Positions 1-9,438 of a DNA stretch of 53,831 bases are shown piece after piece. The stretch is from Bacteroidota bacterium (lineage in GTDB: Bacteria; Bacteroidota; Bacteroidia; Chitinophagales; Chitinophagaceae): contig JAFDYG010000135.1 in the NCBI GenBank assembly GCA_018267545.1, positions 1 through 53,831 of the forward strand, written 5' to 3'. Numbering within the stretch: the first letter of the stretch is position 1; every line of letters starts with the position of its first letter. Below the pieces are notes generated by a model that was not told the origin of the DNA, ran no database searches, and saw only the letters and a list, made by a program, of their open reading frames with translations. Made by a program: the position numbers and the translations under genes.

Positions 1-238
1 GAAAAATGAGGGGGGAAGGGGGAGGGGGGGGGGATAGGGGGCCTGGGGTGGGGGTTGGTGTGGGGGGGGCTGGGGGGGGGGCTGGGGTGTTCGGGGTTGG
101 GGATGGGGCTGGGGTGTCGGGGGGGGTAGTGGATGGTTCTTGGGTGGCGGTGAGCATGGGCATTGGGGCTGTAGGCGGATGGGGCTGCGGGTTTGGGGGA
201 TATGGGGTATTATGGGGGATAGGTGCGGGGAGTTCCAT
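1..238 (-). CDS. Proline-rich protein, N-terminal fragment (runs off left edge)
   Basis: An open minus-strand frame begins with ATG at 238-236 and has no stop down to base 2, giving about 79 residues of which roughly two fifths are proline, mixed with Thr, Ala and Ser. It starts MELPAPIPHNTPY and has no signal peptide or membrane segment. On the + strand the same bases form runs of G, which also create a glycine-rich ORF in the opposite direction. I prefer the minus frame because it stays open to the edge, but proline-rich reading can arise simply from G tracts. Only 21 bp separate it from the next gene, which is tight for two divergent promoters. Function unknown. Confidence 0.3.
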   Translation of the reverse strand, partial: MELPAPIPHNTPYPPNPQPHPPTAPMPMLTATQEPSTTPPDTPAPSPTPNTPAPPPAPPTPTPTPGPLSPPPPPSPLIF

Positions 239-246
239 TAAATAGT

Positions 247-254
247 TATCTTTC
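247..254 (+). promoter_or_regulatory. Candidate -7 box, one mismatch
   Basis: TATCTTTC matches the Bacteroidota -7 consensus TAnnTTTG at all but the last base and lies 5 nt before the ATG at 260. If it is used, the mRNA would be leaderless or nearly so. Confidence 0.3.
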
Positions 255-259
255 GGAAT

Positions 260-1105
260 ATGAGCTATGACTTGTACTTCTTCAAAAAGAAGAATACCCC
301 CCTTACATCCCCTAAAATATCCGAATACTTAACTAATCATCTGGGTGAGCCAAACGTGGAGGCGCAGTGGTTTTTTCAGAATGAGGCCACGGGAGTTTAC
401 TTTATTATCGAGCGTGGTGAGCCGGAGGAGAGTCATGCTGGTTTTGAGAATACGGGTCTTGTCTTTTTTCTAAATTTTATACGGCCGAGCTTTTTTGGGC
501 TGGAGGCGTTTCGGTTTATTCAAAAATTTATCACCGACCTGGATTTGTATGTGCTGAATCCGCAGTCTGACAAAGAGGAACCTTATAAGCCGAACTGGGA
601 GGAACTGTTCGAGCAGTGGGACCGGATCAATCTGGATGCAAGTGCAGAATATTTTGGGAAGGAAAATGTGTTTGTGCCGCGGGAGGTCAGCAATTCGATT
701 TGGGAATACAACTATAGTATCGAGGGGTTGCAGAAGCGGCTGGGGGATGAATATTATGTGCCGCGGATTTATTTTTTGACGAAGCGGAAGAAGAAGACGC
801 CTTTTACGCTGACGGTTTGGTCGGAGCATATTCCTCTTGTGGTGCCTGATGCGGAATATTTTTTACTGGTGCATAAGGAGGGGGAGATGATGGAGAGGAC
901 GTTGATTTCGAGGGAGACGTTATTTCGGGAATTTGGTTCTTTATTCGAGGACTTCGATTTGTATAAGGGGTGTAAGATTATCCATCCGGATAATGCGGAG
1001 AAGGCTGGGAAGAAGTTTTATTCGGTCAAGGCGGATGAGGATTTCGAGCAGTTTGCGGAGAATGTGGGGATGGAGAATGTGTTGAATGTGCAGAAGAAGA
1101 AATAA
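260..1105 (+). CDS. Conserved-looking hypothetical protein, 281 aa
   Basis: I do not recognise a characterised family. The protein opens MSYDLYFFKKK, an opening I associate from memory with small cytoplasmic proteins of unknown function, some of them immunity-like, in many bacteria. There is no signal peptide or transmembrane segment. It is rich in Phe, Tyr, Glu and Lys and ends in a basic tail (VQKKK). A basic KRKKK patch lies near residue 177. It is monocistronic, ending in a strong shared hairpin at 1140-1170. The ATG at 260 is the only sensible start. Immunity-type function is speculation, and no toxin gene is visible in the window. Confidence 0.75.
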   Translation: MSYDLYFFKKKNTPLTSPKISEYLTNHLGEPNVEAQWFFQNEATGVYFIIERGEPEESHAGFENTGLVFFLNFIRPSFFGLEAFRFIQKFITDLDLYVLNPQSDKEEPYKPNWEELFEQWDRINLDASAEYFGKENVFVPREVSNSIWEYNYSIEGLQKRLGDEYYVPRIYFLTKRKKKTPFTLTVWSEHIPLVVPDAEYFLLVHKEGEMMERTLISRETLFREFGSLFEDFDLYKGCKIIHPDNAEKAGKKFYSVKADEDFEQFAENVGMENVLNVQKKK

Positions 1106-1139
1106 GAGTTACGACGGTTTATTCCGGTTTGTGAAAGAT

Positions 1140-1170
1140 AAAGCGCGCACCATTTTGTGGTGCGCGCTTT
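1140..1170. terminator. Bidirectional intrinsic terminator
   Basis: A perfect 12-bp stem (AAAGCGCGCACC at 1140-1151 with GGTGCGCGCTTT at 1159-1170) closes a 7-nt loop in which one further A-T pair is possible. A T-rich tract follows on the + strand, and the A run at the left foot gives U residues on the other strand. It sits between two converging genes and can serve both. Confidence 0.85.
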
Positions 1171-1194
1171 TGTTTTATGGCTGTGAGTAGCTAT

Positions 1195-3879
1195 TTATGG
1201 CTGCAGGTAGAGCTGGTTGAATAAGAACTTGAATGTTCCGTGGGTTTGGGCGCGGAAAGTAATCTCGGGTCCGAAGGCGTAGAGCTTTCCTGCGCCGAGG
1301 GTGGCGACGAAGGCGGCTACGCCGTCGCGGAGGTAGGCTTGTCCCCAGGCCCAGCCGCTGCGGAGGGGGGAGGCATTGGGGAACCAGGCGATGGGCCGGA
1401 CGGTGCCGTTTGCGATGGCGTCGGGATTGATATTGAAAACGGGGCTTTGGTCGAAGTAGACGTCGGTTTCGCTGCGCATGCCCCAGGCGGGCTGGGCGGA
1501 GGAGTCGGTGCTGACGCGGAGGACGCTGCCGGGGATATAAAACTTTTCGTTGGGCAGGCGGCGCTCTTTGCCGCTGACCATTTCCGTTAGGGCGTCATGA
1601 ACGGGGATGCCGAGGTGGTAGGCGAGATTGGTGCTGGAGCCGATGGTGACGATATGGCCGCCAGCTTCGAGGAATTTCTTTAGCTCGGGGATGGATTTCT
1701 GCGCGGTGATTCGGCCGATGTGGGTGCGGTATTCGGCGGGCAGGCTGTCGGGGTTGGGGTCGGGGCGGTTGAAGCCTCCGCCGCGGCCGCCGTTTTCTGC
1801 GCCGGGGGGTGCGGGGATGGCACCGCCGACAAAGACGATCACGTCGTATTTAGCCTTTAAATTACCGGCGTCGATGTCCTTGCTATAAATGACGTCGAAG
1901 GGGAAGTGATATTGTTCCAGGGCGAATCGGATCCAGCCGGAGGGCATGGAGCCGCCGTAGGTATCCCAGAGTGCGATGCGAGCTGGGGTGATTCGCGTAG
2001 CGTTTTTCGTAGCTTTTGTGCTGAAGTTACCGTTGGTGTTGCTACGATAGACGGGTTTACCGGCTTTTAGCAGGTCGTTGACTGCGACATAGGATGCATT
2101 GCTGCGGGTGTCAAGCCAGCCGTCTTTGGGTGTTGGGGCGGTGGCTGTTTGTAGCTGACCGTAGGGAATGCGTTCGAAGGGGCCGTCGAAGGGCTCGAGG
2201 ATGCGGTCGAATTGGAGGCCCATTGTATAGGCGAGGGTCCAGCCGGCAGCGTCGTAGGGGGGAATGGGCGGACCGCCTGGGTAGGCGAAATCGTTAGGAT
2301 GGTCCTGGGGTTCGAATAGATCTAAGACGTGTGGGCGAAAGGCCTGGTCGGTTTTGACGATATAGGAGCCGGCGGGATAGGATTTGCCTGCGACGGTGAA
2401 GGGTGCGGTGGCTTTGGATACGGCGATGCCGTCGCCGATGAGGGCGTTGATAAAGCGCGTCGTGGTCGCGAAGTCGGGTGCGTCACTGGGCAGGATGTAG
2501 CCACGGGGATCGCGGAGGCTGGGGTTTTTGAGGACGCTATCGTAAAATTTAGTGGGGATGATGCCGGAACGTTCGGAGAGCATATCGGCGGGTGCGGTGC
2601 GACGGGCATTGGCTGTGTCGGAGCGACGGCCGTTGGTGGGCGGTGCGGCGGCTGCGAGGCGGCTGATCTCTTCGATGCGTTTGGGGGAAAGGGTCCAGTA
2701 GTCTTTCGATCCGCGTTCGATACTGTTGCGGCCCATTTTGTAAATATTATACAGGAGCTCGTCGCGGTAGCGGACGGCGTAGTCCAAAACGGCGTAGTTG
2801 AGCGAGACGGAATAGTCGATGGATTGGCGGAAAAGCCATTTCTGGGGCGTCACGGGATTGGGTGTGGCTCCATTGGGGATGAGGCGTTGGGGGACGAGGG
2901 GTACTTCGGTGGGATTGGGGCCGCCAATGATTTCGGTGAGCAGGCCGATCATGTTATGGAAGTAGGTGGTGGTGCGAAGACCGCCGTTGTACCAGGTGGA
3001 GTAGCTGGAGCCGGCGCGTTGGGTGTAGCCGGGTTTACCTTCGATGTTGAGGCGGTTGTTCATGGCGGCGCCGACTGCGTCTAGGCTGGTGATGACCAGG
3101 GGATCGAAAACATAATTGAAGGGGTCACGATAGGGGGGGCCTGCGAGGATGGAGCCTGCGGGACCTGCCTGGTGGTGGTTATACATGATCTGAGGTAGCC
3201 ATTCCACGAAGAGCTGGCGGCAGATATTCTGTGTCTCCTTGAGGTTAAGCATGTAGAAGTCCCGGTTGTTGTCGTGACCGGCGTACTTCTCGTACAGGCG
3301 GGGTACCTGTTCAATGGAACGGGATTCGGGTCTGGAATTGCGCATATACCAATTGGATACCAGCTCCTGACCGTCGGGGTTCACCTGTGTTACGAGTATG
3401 ATAACGTTGTCGAGTATGCGTTTAGTCTCATCGTCGTTCCGGCTGACGAGCTGATAGGCGATCTCGATGAGCTGCTGGGTGGCGACGACTTCGGTGGCGT
3501 GGAGGCCGCCGTCGATCCAGACGATTGTCTTACCTTCGGATGCGAGGGCGTGGGCCTGTTCGTCGGTGATGCCTTCTGCGTGGGCCAGCTGCTGCGAGAT
3601 GCTTTTATACCGGTCGAGGTTCTTCAGGTTTTCGGGGGAGGATACGATGAGCATCATCTGGTCGCGGCCTTCCTCGGTCTTGCCGATCACGGTATAACGG
3701 GCTCGATTGGAGGCTGCGGCAAGCTTTTGAAAATAGGCCTGGGCCTGGGTATAGGTAGCGAGCTGGTAATTATCTCCGATGGAAAATCCGAAGTGTGACT
3801 TGGGAGTCGGGATATCCTGGGCTTGGATTAGGAAGGTCAGAAAGAGGGAAGCAAGGGCTAAAGCGCATTTTGCTCTCAT
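1195..3879 (-). CDS. Secreted M14-family zinc carboxypeptidase-like protein
   Basis: The 894-aa product starts with a Sec signal peptide (MRAKCALALASLFLTFLIQA, cleavage near AQ-D). The metallocarboxypeptidase signature is complete: HATE at 127-130 gives the H..E zinc pair, NNRDF near 203-207 resembles the Asn-Arg substrate site, HH at 235-236 supplies the third zinc ligand, and Glu316 (LLTEIIGG) fits the general base. After the peptidase domain (about 30-370) come several hundred residues, including a stretch around 650-800 that resembles the glutamine-amidotransferase-like domain often fused in this subfamily (inference). It probably acts on peptides in the periplasm or outside the cell. It diverges from the gene at 3974 and ends at the shared terminator. 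Confidence 0.9.
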   Translation of the reverse strand: MRAKCALALASLFLTFLIQAQDIPTPKSHFGFSIGDNYQLATYTQAQAYFQKLAAASNRARYTVIGKTEEGRDQMMLIVSSPENLKNLDRYKSISQQLAHAEGITDEQAHALASEGKTIVWIDGGLHATEVVATQQLIEIAYQLVSRNDDETKRILDNVIILVTQVNPDGQELVSNWYMRNSRPESRSIEQVPRLYEKYAGHDNNRDFYMLNLKETQNICRQLFVEWLPQIMYNHHQAGPAGSILAGPPYRDPFNYVFDPLVITSLDAVGAAMNNRLNIEGKPGYTQRAGSSYSTWYNGGLRTTTYFHNMIGLLTEIIGGPNPTEVPLVPQRLIPNGATPNPVTPQKWLFRQSIDYSVSLNYAVLDYAVRYRDELLYNIYKMGRNSIERGSKDYWTLSPKRIEEISRLAAAAPPTNGRRSDTANARRTAPADMLSERSGIIPTKFYDSVLKNPSLRDPRGYILPSDAPDFATTTRFINALIGDGIAVSKATAPFTVAGKSYPAGSYIVKTDQAFRPHVLDLFEPQDHPNDFAYPGGPPIPPYDAAGWTLAYTMGLQFDRILEPFDGPFERIPYGQLQTATAPTPKDGWLDTRSNASYVAVNDLLKAGKPVYRSNTNGNFSTKATKNATRITPARIALWDTYGGSMPSGWIRFALEQYHFPFDVIYSKDIDAGNLKAKYDVIVFVGGAIPAPPGAENGGRGGGFNRPDPNPDSLPAEYRTHIGRITAQKSIPELKKFLEAGGHIVTIGSSTNLAYHLGIPVHDALTEMVSGKERRLPNEKFYIPGSVLRVSTDSSAQPAWGMRSETDVYFDQSPVFNINPDAIANGTVRPIAWFPNASPLRSGWAWGQAYLRDGVAAFVATLGAGKLYAFGPEITFRAQTHGTFKFLFNQLYLQP

Positions 3880-3973
3880 GTGCAGGTGATTTTAGTAATT
3901 TGGTTGAGGGACGCGTCTTGTCCGCAGGGAAGACGATGCCCGTGAATATCGTATTTATTTAGTAAATTTCAAC
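3880..3973. promoter_or_regulatory. Divergent promoter region
   Basis: These 94 bp must carry the promoters of the M14 gene (leftward) and the propeller/amidohydrolase gene (rightward). TAAATTTC at 3963-3970, 3 nt before the ATG at 3974, matches TAnnTTTG except for its last base. I see no convincing box for the leftward gene. Confidence 0.4.
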
Positions 3974-6900
3974 ATGAGACTGCTTATCAACGTGCTTTTT
4001 GCCTCTATTTTTTCGCTTAGTGGCAAGGGCCAATCATTACTGCTATCGGACACTACTGCCAAGGACACCACGAAGTATGAGAAATTCACCAATCTGCCGC
4101 TGAAGCCTCAGCGGAGCATTCATTTTACCACTACAGAAGGGACCTGGACTTCCCTGGACGTGAGTCCGGATGGAAAGACGATCGTCTTTGATATGATGGG
4201 AGATCTTTATACGATCCCTATTGGCGGAGGGTCGGCGACTCAGCTGACCAAGGGCATCGCCTTCGATTCGCATCCCCGGTATAGTCCGGATGGGAAAAAG
4301 ATACTGTTCTCTTCGGATCGGAGCGGCGCTGAAAATATCTGGTGGATCGACCTGGAGAAGAAGGACACCTTCCAGGTGACGAAGGAGCGGGACCAGAATT
4401 TTCCGAGTGCGGCCTGGACGCCCGACGGCGACTATATCGTGTATTCCAAGGGGAAGATGCTGGTGCAGCTATACATGGTGCATAAAGACGGGGGTGGGGG
4501 CATTCAGCTGATCAGCACTCCTGCTAATTTAAAGACGATCGATCCAACGGTGAGTCCGGATGGACGTTTCGTCTACTTTTCGCGTCGTATAGGGCCATGG
4601 GACTACAATGCGGATATGCCTCAATACCAGGTGGGTCGTTATGACCGGGAGAATAGCAAGCTTACGACGGTCACGTCCCGTTATGGTTCGGGTTTTACGC
4701 CGGTGTTGTCGAAGGATGGCAAATGGCTGGTTTATGGAAGCCGGTTCGAGGATAAAACGGGATTAGTTCTGCGGGATCTGGCAACGGGTGATGAGCGCTG
4801 GCTGGCCTACCCGGTACAGCGGGACGACCAGGAGTCGATTGCCACGATGGGGGTGTTGCCGGGAATGTCGTTTACGCCCGATAGCAAATACTTAGTTGCG
4901 GCTTATGGCGGGAAGATACATCGTATTGCGGTGGAAGGCGGCGCTGCGCAGGAGATCGCCTTTAGCGTCGACCTGAACCTGGAGCTGGGGCCGCGTTTGG
5001 AATTCAAATATCCGGTGTCGGATTCGGCTGCTGCGCTGGCCACACAGATACGTGACGGCGCACCTTCGCCCGATGGGAAGCGGCTGGCTTTTACGGTGCT
5101 GGACCGGCTTTATGTCATGGACTATCCGAATGGGGCGCCGCGTCGATTGACCACCAATAATTTTACCGAGGCACAGCCGGCCTGGAGTCCGGATGGAAAA
5201 TCGATCGTCTTCGTCAGCTGGACTTCCCGTGGAGGTCAGCTTTGGAAGGTTGCGGCGGCGGGTGGGCCTGCCCAGCAGCTTAGCAAGGCTACGGCCTTGT
5301 ACCAGGCTCCCGTTTATGACAATGGCGGAAATCGAATCGTATTTATGCGTACGCCCACTCAGCAATACAAGGATGCTTTCGATCAGCAGTACAATACTTC
5401 GCTGGACGAGATCTGCTGGATTCCGGCGGCAGGGGGTGACGTAACGTTGATCGACAAGGCAAGCGGTCGTTATAATCCCCACTTTGTACAGGGAGAGGAC
5501 CGGATCTATTTGAATAACGGGAATGGAGACCTGCTTTCCATCAAGTGGGACGGTACCGATGAAAAGACCATTGCGCATGTCACGGGCATCACGACCTATG
5601 GCATCAGCATTTATAAAAATGGACAGCCCGTAGCCGACAAGTGCATGCTCGATAGGGTTGCGGAGGAAGCGGAAGAGATGAGCCTGCCTTCTCCTGCTGC
5701 AATCATACAGATGGCGCCCAATGGGAAGAGGGCGTTTGCGTTGATCCATAATGAAATTTATGTCGCTACTATTCCGAAGACGGGCAAGACTGTAACCTTG
5801 TCATTGGCCGATGCCGGTTCGTCGCAATTCCCGGCACGAAAGTTGACTGAGCTGGGGGGAGAGTTTCCTGCCTGGGAAGCAGACGGGAAGAAAGTGCATT
5901 GGAGTTTGGGAAACGCTCACTTCGTTTATGATGTAGATGCTGCGGAGGCCTTTGACGACAGTCTCAAGCTGGTCAAGAAGGCAGAGGCTAAAATGGATAG
6001 CGCGGCCAAGGTTGCTAAAGCCAAGGCCGATAGTATAGCAAAGAAAAACGGAAAGAAAGATCCTTCTTTCAAGGCGACGGAGACGGCAGTGAAGGTCTAC
6101 TATCAGCGAGACCTGCCGCATGGAGTGGTGTTACTGAAGGGTGCGCGGATCATTACGATGGAGGGAGAGCAGATTATCGAGAATGGAGATATCCTTATCG
6201 AGAATAACCGGATCAAGGCGATCGGGGTCTCCGGTAGTCTTGGCGCGCCGGCTTCGGCGAAAGTCATAGATGTTTCGGGGAAGACGATCGTACCGGGATT
6301 TGTGGACACGCATGCGCATCTCTGGCCAAATTGGGGCGTGCACAAGAATCAAGTGTGGAAATATGCGATGAATCTTGCCTATGGCGTGACTACCACGCGG
6401 GACCCGCAAACGGCGACGACCGATGTGCTGACTTATGGCGATGAGGTGGATGCGGGTGCTGTAGTCGGGCCGCGTATTTATTCTACGGGTCCCGGGGTTG
6501 GTTTCTGGGATTATAATGTAAAGGATTCGGCGCAGGCGGAAGATATCCTGCGGCAGTATAGCAAGTACTATAATACGCATTATATAAAGATGTACCTGAC
6601 GGGTAACCGTCAGCAGCGGCAGTGGATCATTATGGCGGCCCGTAACCAGCAGCTGATGCCGACGACGGAGGGAGGGCTGAATACGAAGCTGAATATTACC
6701 AACTTGCTGGATGGGTATCCTGGTCATGAGCATGCGATTCCCATTTATCCGCTGTACAATGATCTTATCAAGAGCATCGCTCAGTCTCAGATGTGTGTAA
6801 CCCCAACTCTTATCGTTTCTTATGGAGGACCGTTTGCCGAGAATTATTTCTGGGAGACGGAAAATCCTTATCACGATGCCAAGGTGCAATACTTTATGCC

Positions 6901-7381
6901 ATATGAAGAACTAGCCGGCAAGACGCGCAGGGATAAGGCGGGTTGGTTTATGCCGGAGGAGCAGGTGTTTCCAAAGCACGCCAAGTCGATGAAGGCGTTG
7001 GTGGAGCAGGGGGCGCTTGCGGGTATCGGTAGTCATGGCGAGTTCCAGGGCATTGGTTATCATTGGGAGATGCTGGCTATGCAGTCCGGAGGAATGAAGC
7101 CTTTGGACGTTTTGCGGACGGCGACCATCCTTGGGGCTACGGGGCTGGGTCTGGATAGGGACCTGGGTAGTCTGAAGGCAGGGAAGCTTGCCGACCTGGT
7201 TGTACTCGATCAGAATCCATTAGATAATATACGCAACACTAATACGGTCAAGTATGTGATGAAGAATGGCCGGCTGTATGAGGGCAGTACCTGTAATGAA
7301 ATCTATCCGGCGACGCGTGCGCTGGATAAGAGCGAATGGATTTTCGACAAACCTGCCAATACGACCGGTGTAAAAGAATAG
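3974..7381 (+). CDS. TolB-like beta-propeller fused to amidohydrolase, secreted
   Basis: The 1135-aa product has a signal peptide (MRLLINVLFASIFSLSGKGQ) and then many repeats of the SPDGK...F...D type (about residues 45-560), typical of TolB/WD40-like propellers. An Ala/Lys-rich, probably helical linker (about 655-695, AEAKMDSAAKVAKAKADS) leads to a metal-dependent amidohydrolase domain. That domain has VPGFVDTHAHLW (HxH about 780), a possible bridging lysine in IKMY, GHEH, SHGEFQG near 1021 and the closing KLADLVVLDQNPL strand. The usual late Asp is represented by SHGE; from memory this variant is typical of the fused subfamily. The substrate is unknown; a peptide or cyclic amide is plausible. 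The T9SS cargo gene follows 42 bp later. Confidence 0.9.
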   Translation: MRLLINVLFASIFSLSGKGQSLLLSDTTAKDTTKYEKFTNLPLKPQRSIHFTTTEGTWTSLDVSPDGKTIVFDMMGDLYTIPIGGGSATQLTKGIAFDSHPRYSPDGKKILFSSDRSGAENIWWIDLEKKDTFQVTKERDQNFPSAAWTPDGDYIVYSKGKMLVQLYMVHKDGGGGIQLISTPANLKTIDPTVSPDGRFVYFSRRIGPWDYNADMPQYQVGRYDRENSKLTTVTSRYGSGFTPVLSKDGKWLVYGSRFEDKTGLVLRDLATGDERWLAYPVQRDDQESIATMGVLPGMSFTPDSKYLVAAYGGKIHRIAVEGGAAQEIAFSVDLNLELGPRLEFKYPVSDSAAALATQIRDGAPSPDGKRLAFTVLDRLYVMDYPNGAPRRLTTNNFTEAQPAWSPDGKSIVFVSWTSRGGQLWKVAAAGGPAQQLSKATALYQAPVYDNGGNRIVFMRTPTQQYKDAFDQQYNTSLDEICWIPAAGGDVTLIDKASGRYNPHFVQGEDRIYLNNGNGDLLSIKWDGTDEKTIAHVTGITTYGISIYKNGQPVADKCMLDRVAEEAEEMSLPSPAAIIQMAPNGKRAFALIHNEIYVATIPKTGKTVTLSLADAGSSQFPARKLTELGGEFPAWEADGKKVHWSLGNAHFVYDVDAAEAFDDSLKLVKKAEAKMDSAAKVAKAKADSIAKKNGKKDPSFKATETAVKVYYQRDLPHGVVLLKGARIITMEGEQIIENGDILIENNRIKAIGVSGSLGAPASAKVIDVSGKTIVPGFVDTHAHLWPNWGVHKNQVWKYAMNLAYGVTTTRDPQTATTDVLTYGDEVDAGAVVGPRIYSTGPGVGFWDYNVKDSAQAEDILRQYSKYYNTHYIKMYLTGNRQQRQWIIMAARNQQLMPTTEGGLNTKLNITNLLDGYPGHEHAIPIYPLYNDLIKSIAQSQMCVTPTLIVSYGGPFAENYFWETENPYHDAKVQYFMPYEELAGKTRRDKAGWFMPEEQVFPKHAKSMKALVEQGALAGIGSHGEFQGIGYHWEMLAMQSGGMKPLDVLRTATILGATGLGLDRDLGSLKAGKLADLVVLDQNPLDNIRNTNTVKYVMKNGRLYEGSTCNEIYPATRALDKSEWIFDKPANTTGVKE

Positions 7382-7423
7382 CATAAGTGGCTGCATCAGT
7401 GTTTTAAAGCGGGTTGGGGTTTT

Positions 7424-9412
7424 ATGAAATATGTAGTCTATCTTATTCTTCTCCTTTCAGGTGGCCGGTTAGTTGCGCAGACGTGTACGGGTGGGCTTGG
7501 CGATCCGATTGTCAATATCACCTTCGGTCAGGGGGTAAACCCGGGACCGGCTCTTGCGCCGGGCGTTACGAGCTTGAACTGGCTATCCGATTATTGCCCC
7601 AATGACGGACAGTATTCCATCGTCACGCATACGGCGGGTTGTTTCAACGATACCTGGCAGAATATAAAGCAGGATCATACGGGGAACCAGGGCGGCTACT
7701 TTATGCTGGTGAATGCGTCTTATGATCCCAGCGATTTCTATGTACAGACGATCAATGGGCTTTGTGGGGGAACGACGTATCAATTTGCCGCATGGGTCAT
7801 CAATGTGGTGGCGAGGACGGACCGGATACAGCCCAATATCACGTTTCAAATCGAGAAGACGGATGGGACCGTATTACAAAGCATCAATACGGGGGATATA
7901 CCGCCGTCTTTCCCTGCGAAGTGGAATCAATATGCTCTTTACTTTACAACCCCGGCGGGAATTTCGTCGGTAGTAGTCAGGATGAGGAATAATGCGCCGG
8001 GTGGGACGGGGAATGATATCGGATTGGATGATATTACCTTTCGTCCGGCGGGGCCGTCGATGAAGACTTCGGTGACGGGTTTTTCGGCGGATACGGTCAA
8101 GATTTGCGAGAAGGACCAGCAGGTTCTGCATCTCAGCACGACGGTCGAGAGTTGTTTTGTCAATGCGGTCTATCAGTGGCAGGAGAGCAAGGATGGGGGG
8201 AAGACGTGGACGAATATCCCTGGTATGACGGGGACCACCTATGACCGGCCGTATTCGACTTCGGGATTATATCTCTACCGTATGACGGTAGCCGAAGCCG
8301 GCAATGTGGGGATCAGCACCTGTACGGTAGCTTCTTCTCCGACAATAGTGAATGTCATCAAGACGCCGCAGCCGGCGGTAACGGTCAGTCCTTCTTCGCC
8401 GGCCGGTTGCAAGGGGAAGCCGGAGACGTTTACTGCGACTCCGGGCGATGGGGGCCCGGGACCCGTCTATCAATGGCAGGTAAATGGGAGCAATGCGGGT
8501 TCGGGCGGGCCGTCTTTTACCACTTCGGGTTTGGAGGATGGGGACAAGGTTCAGTGTTTTATGACGAGCAATGCCGCCTGTGTGATCAATCCGTTGGCCA
8601 TTTCGAATATTGCGCTTCCCCGGATCAAGCCGGTGCCGGTAACCGGGGTGGATATGACGGCTTCGGCCGATCATGTTTGCGAGGATAGTGTGGTGAAATT
8701 CACCGCTATTCCCAATAACGGAGGGAGTAACCCCAGCTTTGTGTGGCGGGTGAATGGCGCGACGGTAAAGCAGGATACGCCAGTATTTGTGACGGGTTCT
8801 TTAAAAGATGGGGACAAGGTCAGCCTGGTTATGACGGGGAGTGTCGAATGTAGTGAACCGGTGACGGCGTCCGAAGTGATCCAGATGGTCGTATATCCCA
8901 TGCCATCGGTGGTGTTGCCACCGGATACGATCATTGCGTTCGGGACCTCTGTTCAGCTGGATCCGAGGCTGACAGGGACGATTGCCCGTTATGAATGGAG
9001 TCCGGCTGATGGGCTGGATAATCCGTCTGTGGCTCAGCCGGTGGCGAAGCCGGCTGCAACGACGCTGTACCGGCTGGAAGTGGAAACGGATCAAGGCTGT
9101 AAGGCGTCTGACAGTCAGCAGATAGGTGTGTTTTATGAGGTGCAGCTTCCGAATGCATTCTCTCCGAATGGAGATGGGAAGAATGAGCTGTTCAGGGTTC
9201 CTGCCTCGGTTACTGTGCGGGTGCATCATCTGGTGGTGTATAACCGGGTAGGCGCGATGGTGTTTTCGACAGAAGATGTCAGCAAGGGCTGGGATGGGCG
9301 ACTGAATGGGTCGCTGCAGCCGGCGGGAGTATATATATGGGAGATCGAGTACGATAATCCTATAACCAGGAAGGTAGAAGCCAAGAAGGGAACCGTCATA
9401 TTGGTTCGCTAA
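7424..9412 (+). CDS. T9SS type B cargo protein with Ig-like repeats
   Basis: The 662-aa protein has a signal peptide (MKYVVYLILLLSGGRLVAQ) and an N-terminal beta-sandwich-like region (20-195) containing NAPGGTGNDIGLDDITF, a pattern seen in carbohydrate-binding or adhesin modules. Ig/PKD-like units follow, including a near-duplicate pair at about 347-385 and 436-477 (YQWQVNGS and FVWRVNGA, each followed by GDKV). It ends with the gliding-motility-associated C-terminal domain (about 574-662): LPNAFSPNGDGKNELF, VYNRVGAMVF, GWDGRLNG, PAGVYIWEIEY. This is the signal that directs export through the type IX secretion system to the cell surface or medium. It is probably a surface adhesin or matrix protein. 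Confidence 0.9.
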   Translation: MKYVVYLILLLSGGRLVAQTCTGGLGDPIVNITFGQGVNPGPALAPGVTSLNWLSDYCPNDGQYSIVTHTAGCFNDTWQNIKQDHTGNQGGYFMLVNASYDPSDFYVQTINGLCGGTTYQFAAWVINVVARTDRIQPNITFQIEKTDGTVLQSINTGDIPPSFPAKWNQYALYFTTPAGISSVVVRMRNNAPGGTGNDIGLDDITFRPAGPSMKTSVTGFSADTVKICEKDQQVLHLSTTVESCFVNAVYQWQESKDGGKTWTNIPGMTGTTYDRPYSTSGLYLYRMTVAEAGNVGISTCTVASSPTIVNVIKTPQPAVTVSPSSPAGCKGKPETFTATPGDGGPGPVYQWQVNGSNAGSGGPSFTTSGLEDGDKVQCFMTSNAACVINPLAISNIALPRIKPVPVTGVDMTASADHVCEDSVVKFTAIPNNGGSNPSFVWRVNGATVKQDTPVFVTGSLKDGDKVSLVMTGSVECSEPVTASEVIQMVVYPMPSVVLPPDTIIAFGTSVQLDPRLTGTIARYEWSPADGLDNPSVAQPVAKPAATTLYRLEVETDQGCKASDSQQIGVFYEVQLPNAFSPNGDGKNELFRVPASVTVRVHHLVVYNRVGAMVFSTEDVSKGWDGRLNGSLQPAGVYIWEIEYDNPITRKVEAKKGTVILVR

Positions 9413-9413
9413 T

Positions 9414-9421
9414 TATCTTTG
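9414..9421 (+). promoter_or_regulatory. -7 promoter box TATCTTTG
   Basis: This exact match to TAnnTTTG starts just after the stop codon of the T9SS cargo gene and lies 17 nt before the next ATG. The following gene therefore probably has its own promoter despite the short gap. No clear -33 TTTG was identified. Confidence 0.5.
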
Positions 9422-9438
9422 GTGAAAACCTCTTTTCG

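Noticed and set aside
6-245. Glycine-rich ORF on the + strand
   Set aside because: It is the direct reading of G tracts, has no family resemblance, and the opposite frame is open to the window edge.
2329-3084. 251-codon + strand ORF
   Set aside because: Antisense shadow of the M14 carboxypeptidase gene with no recognisable domain.
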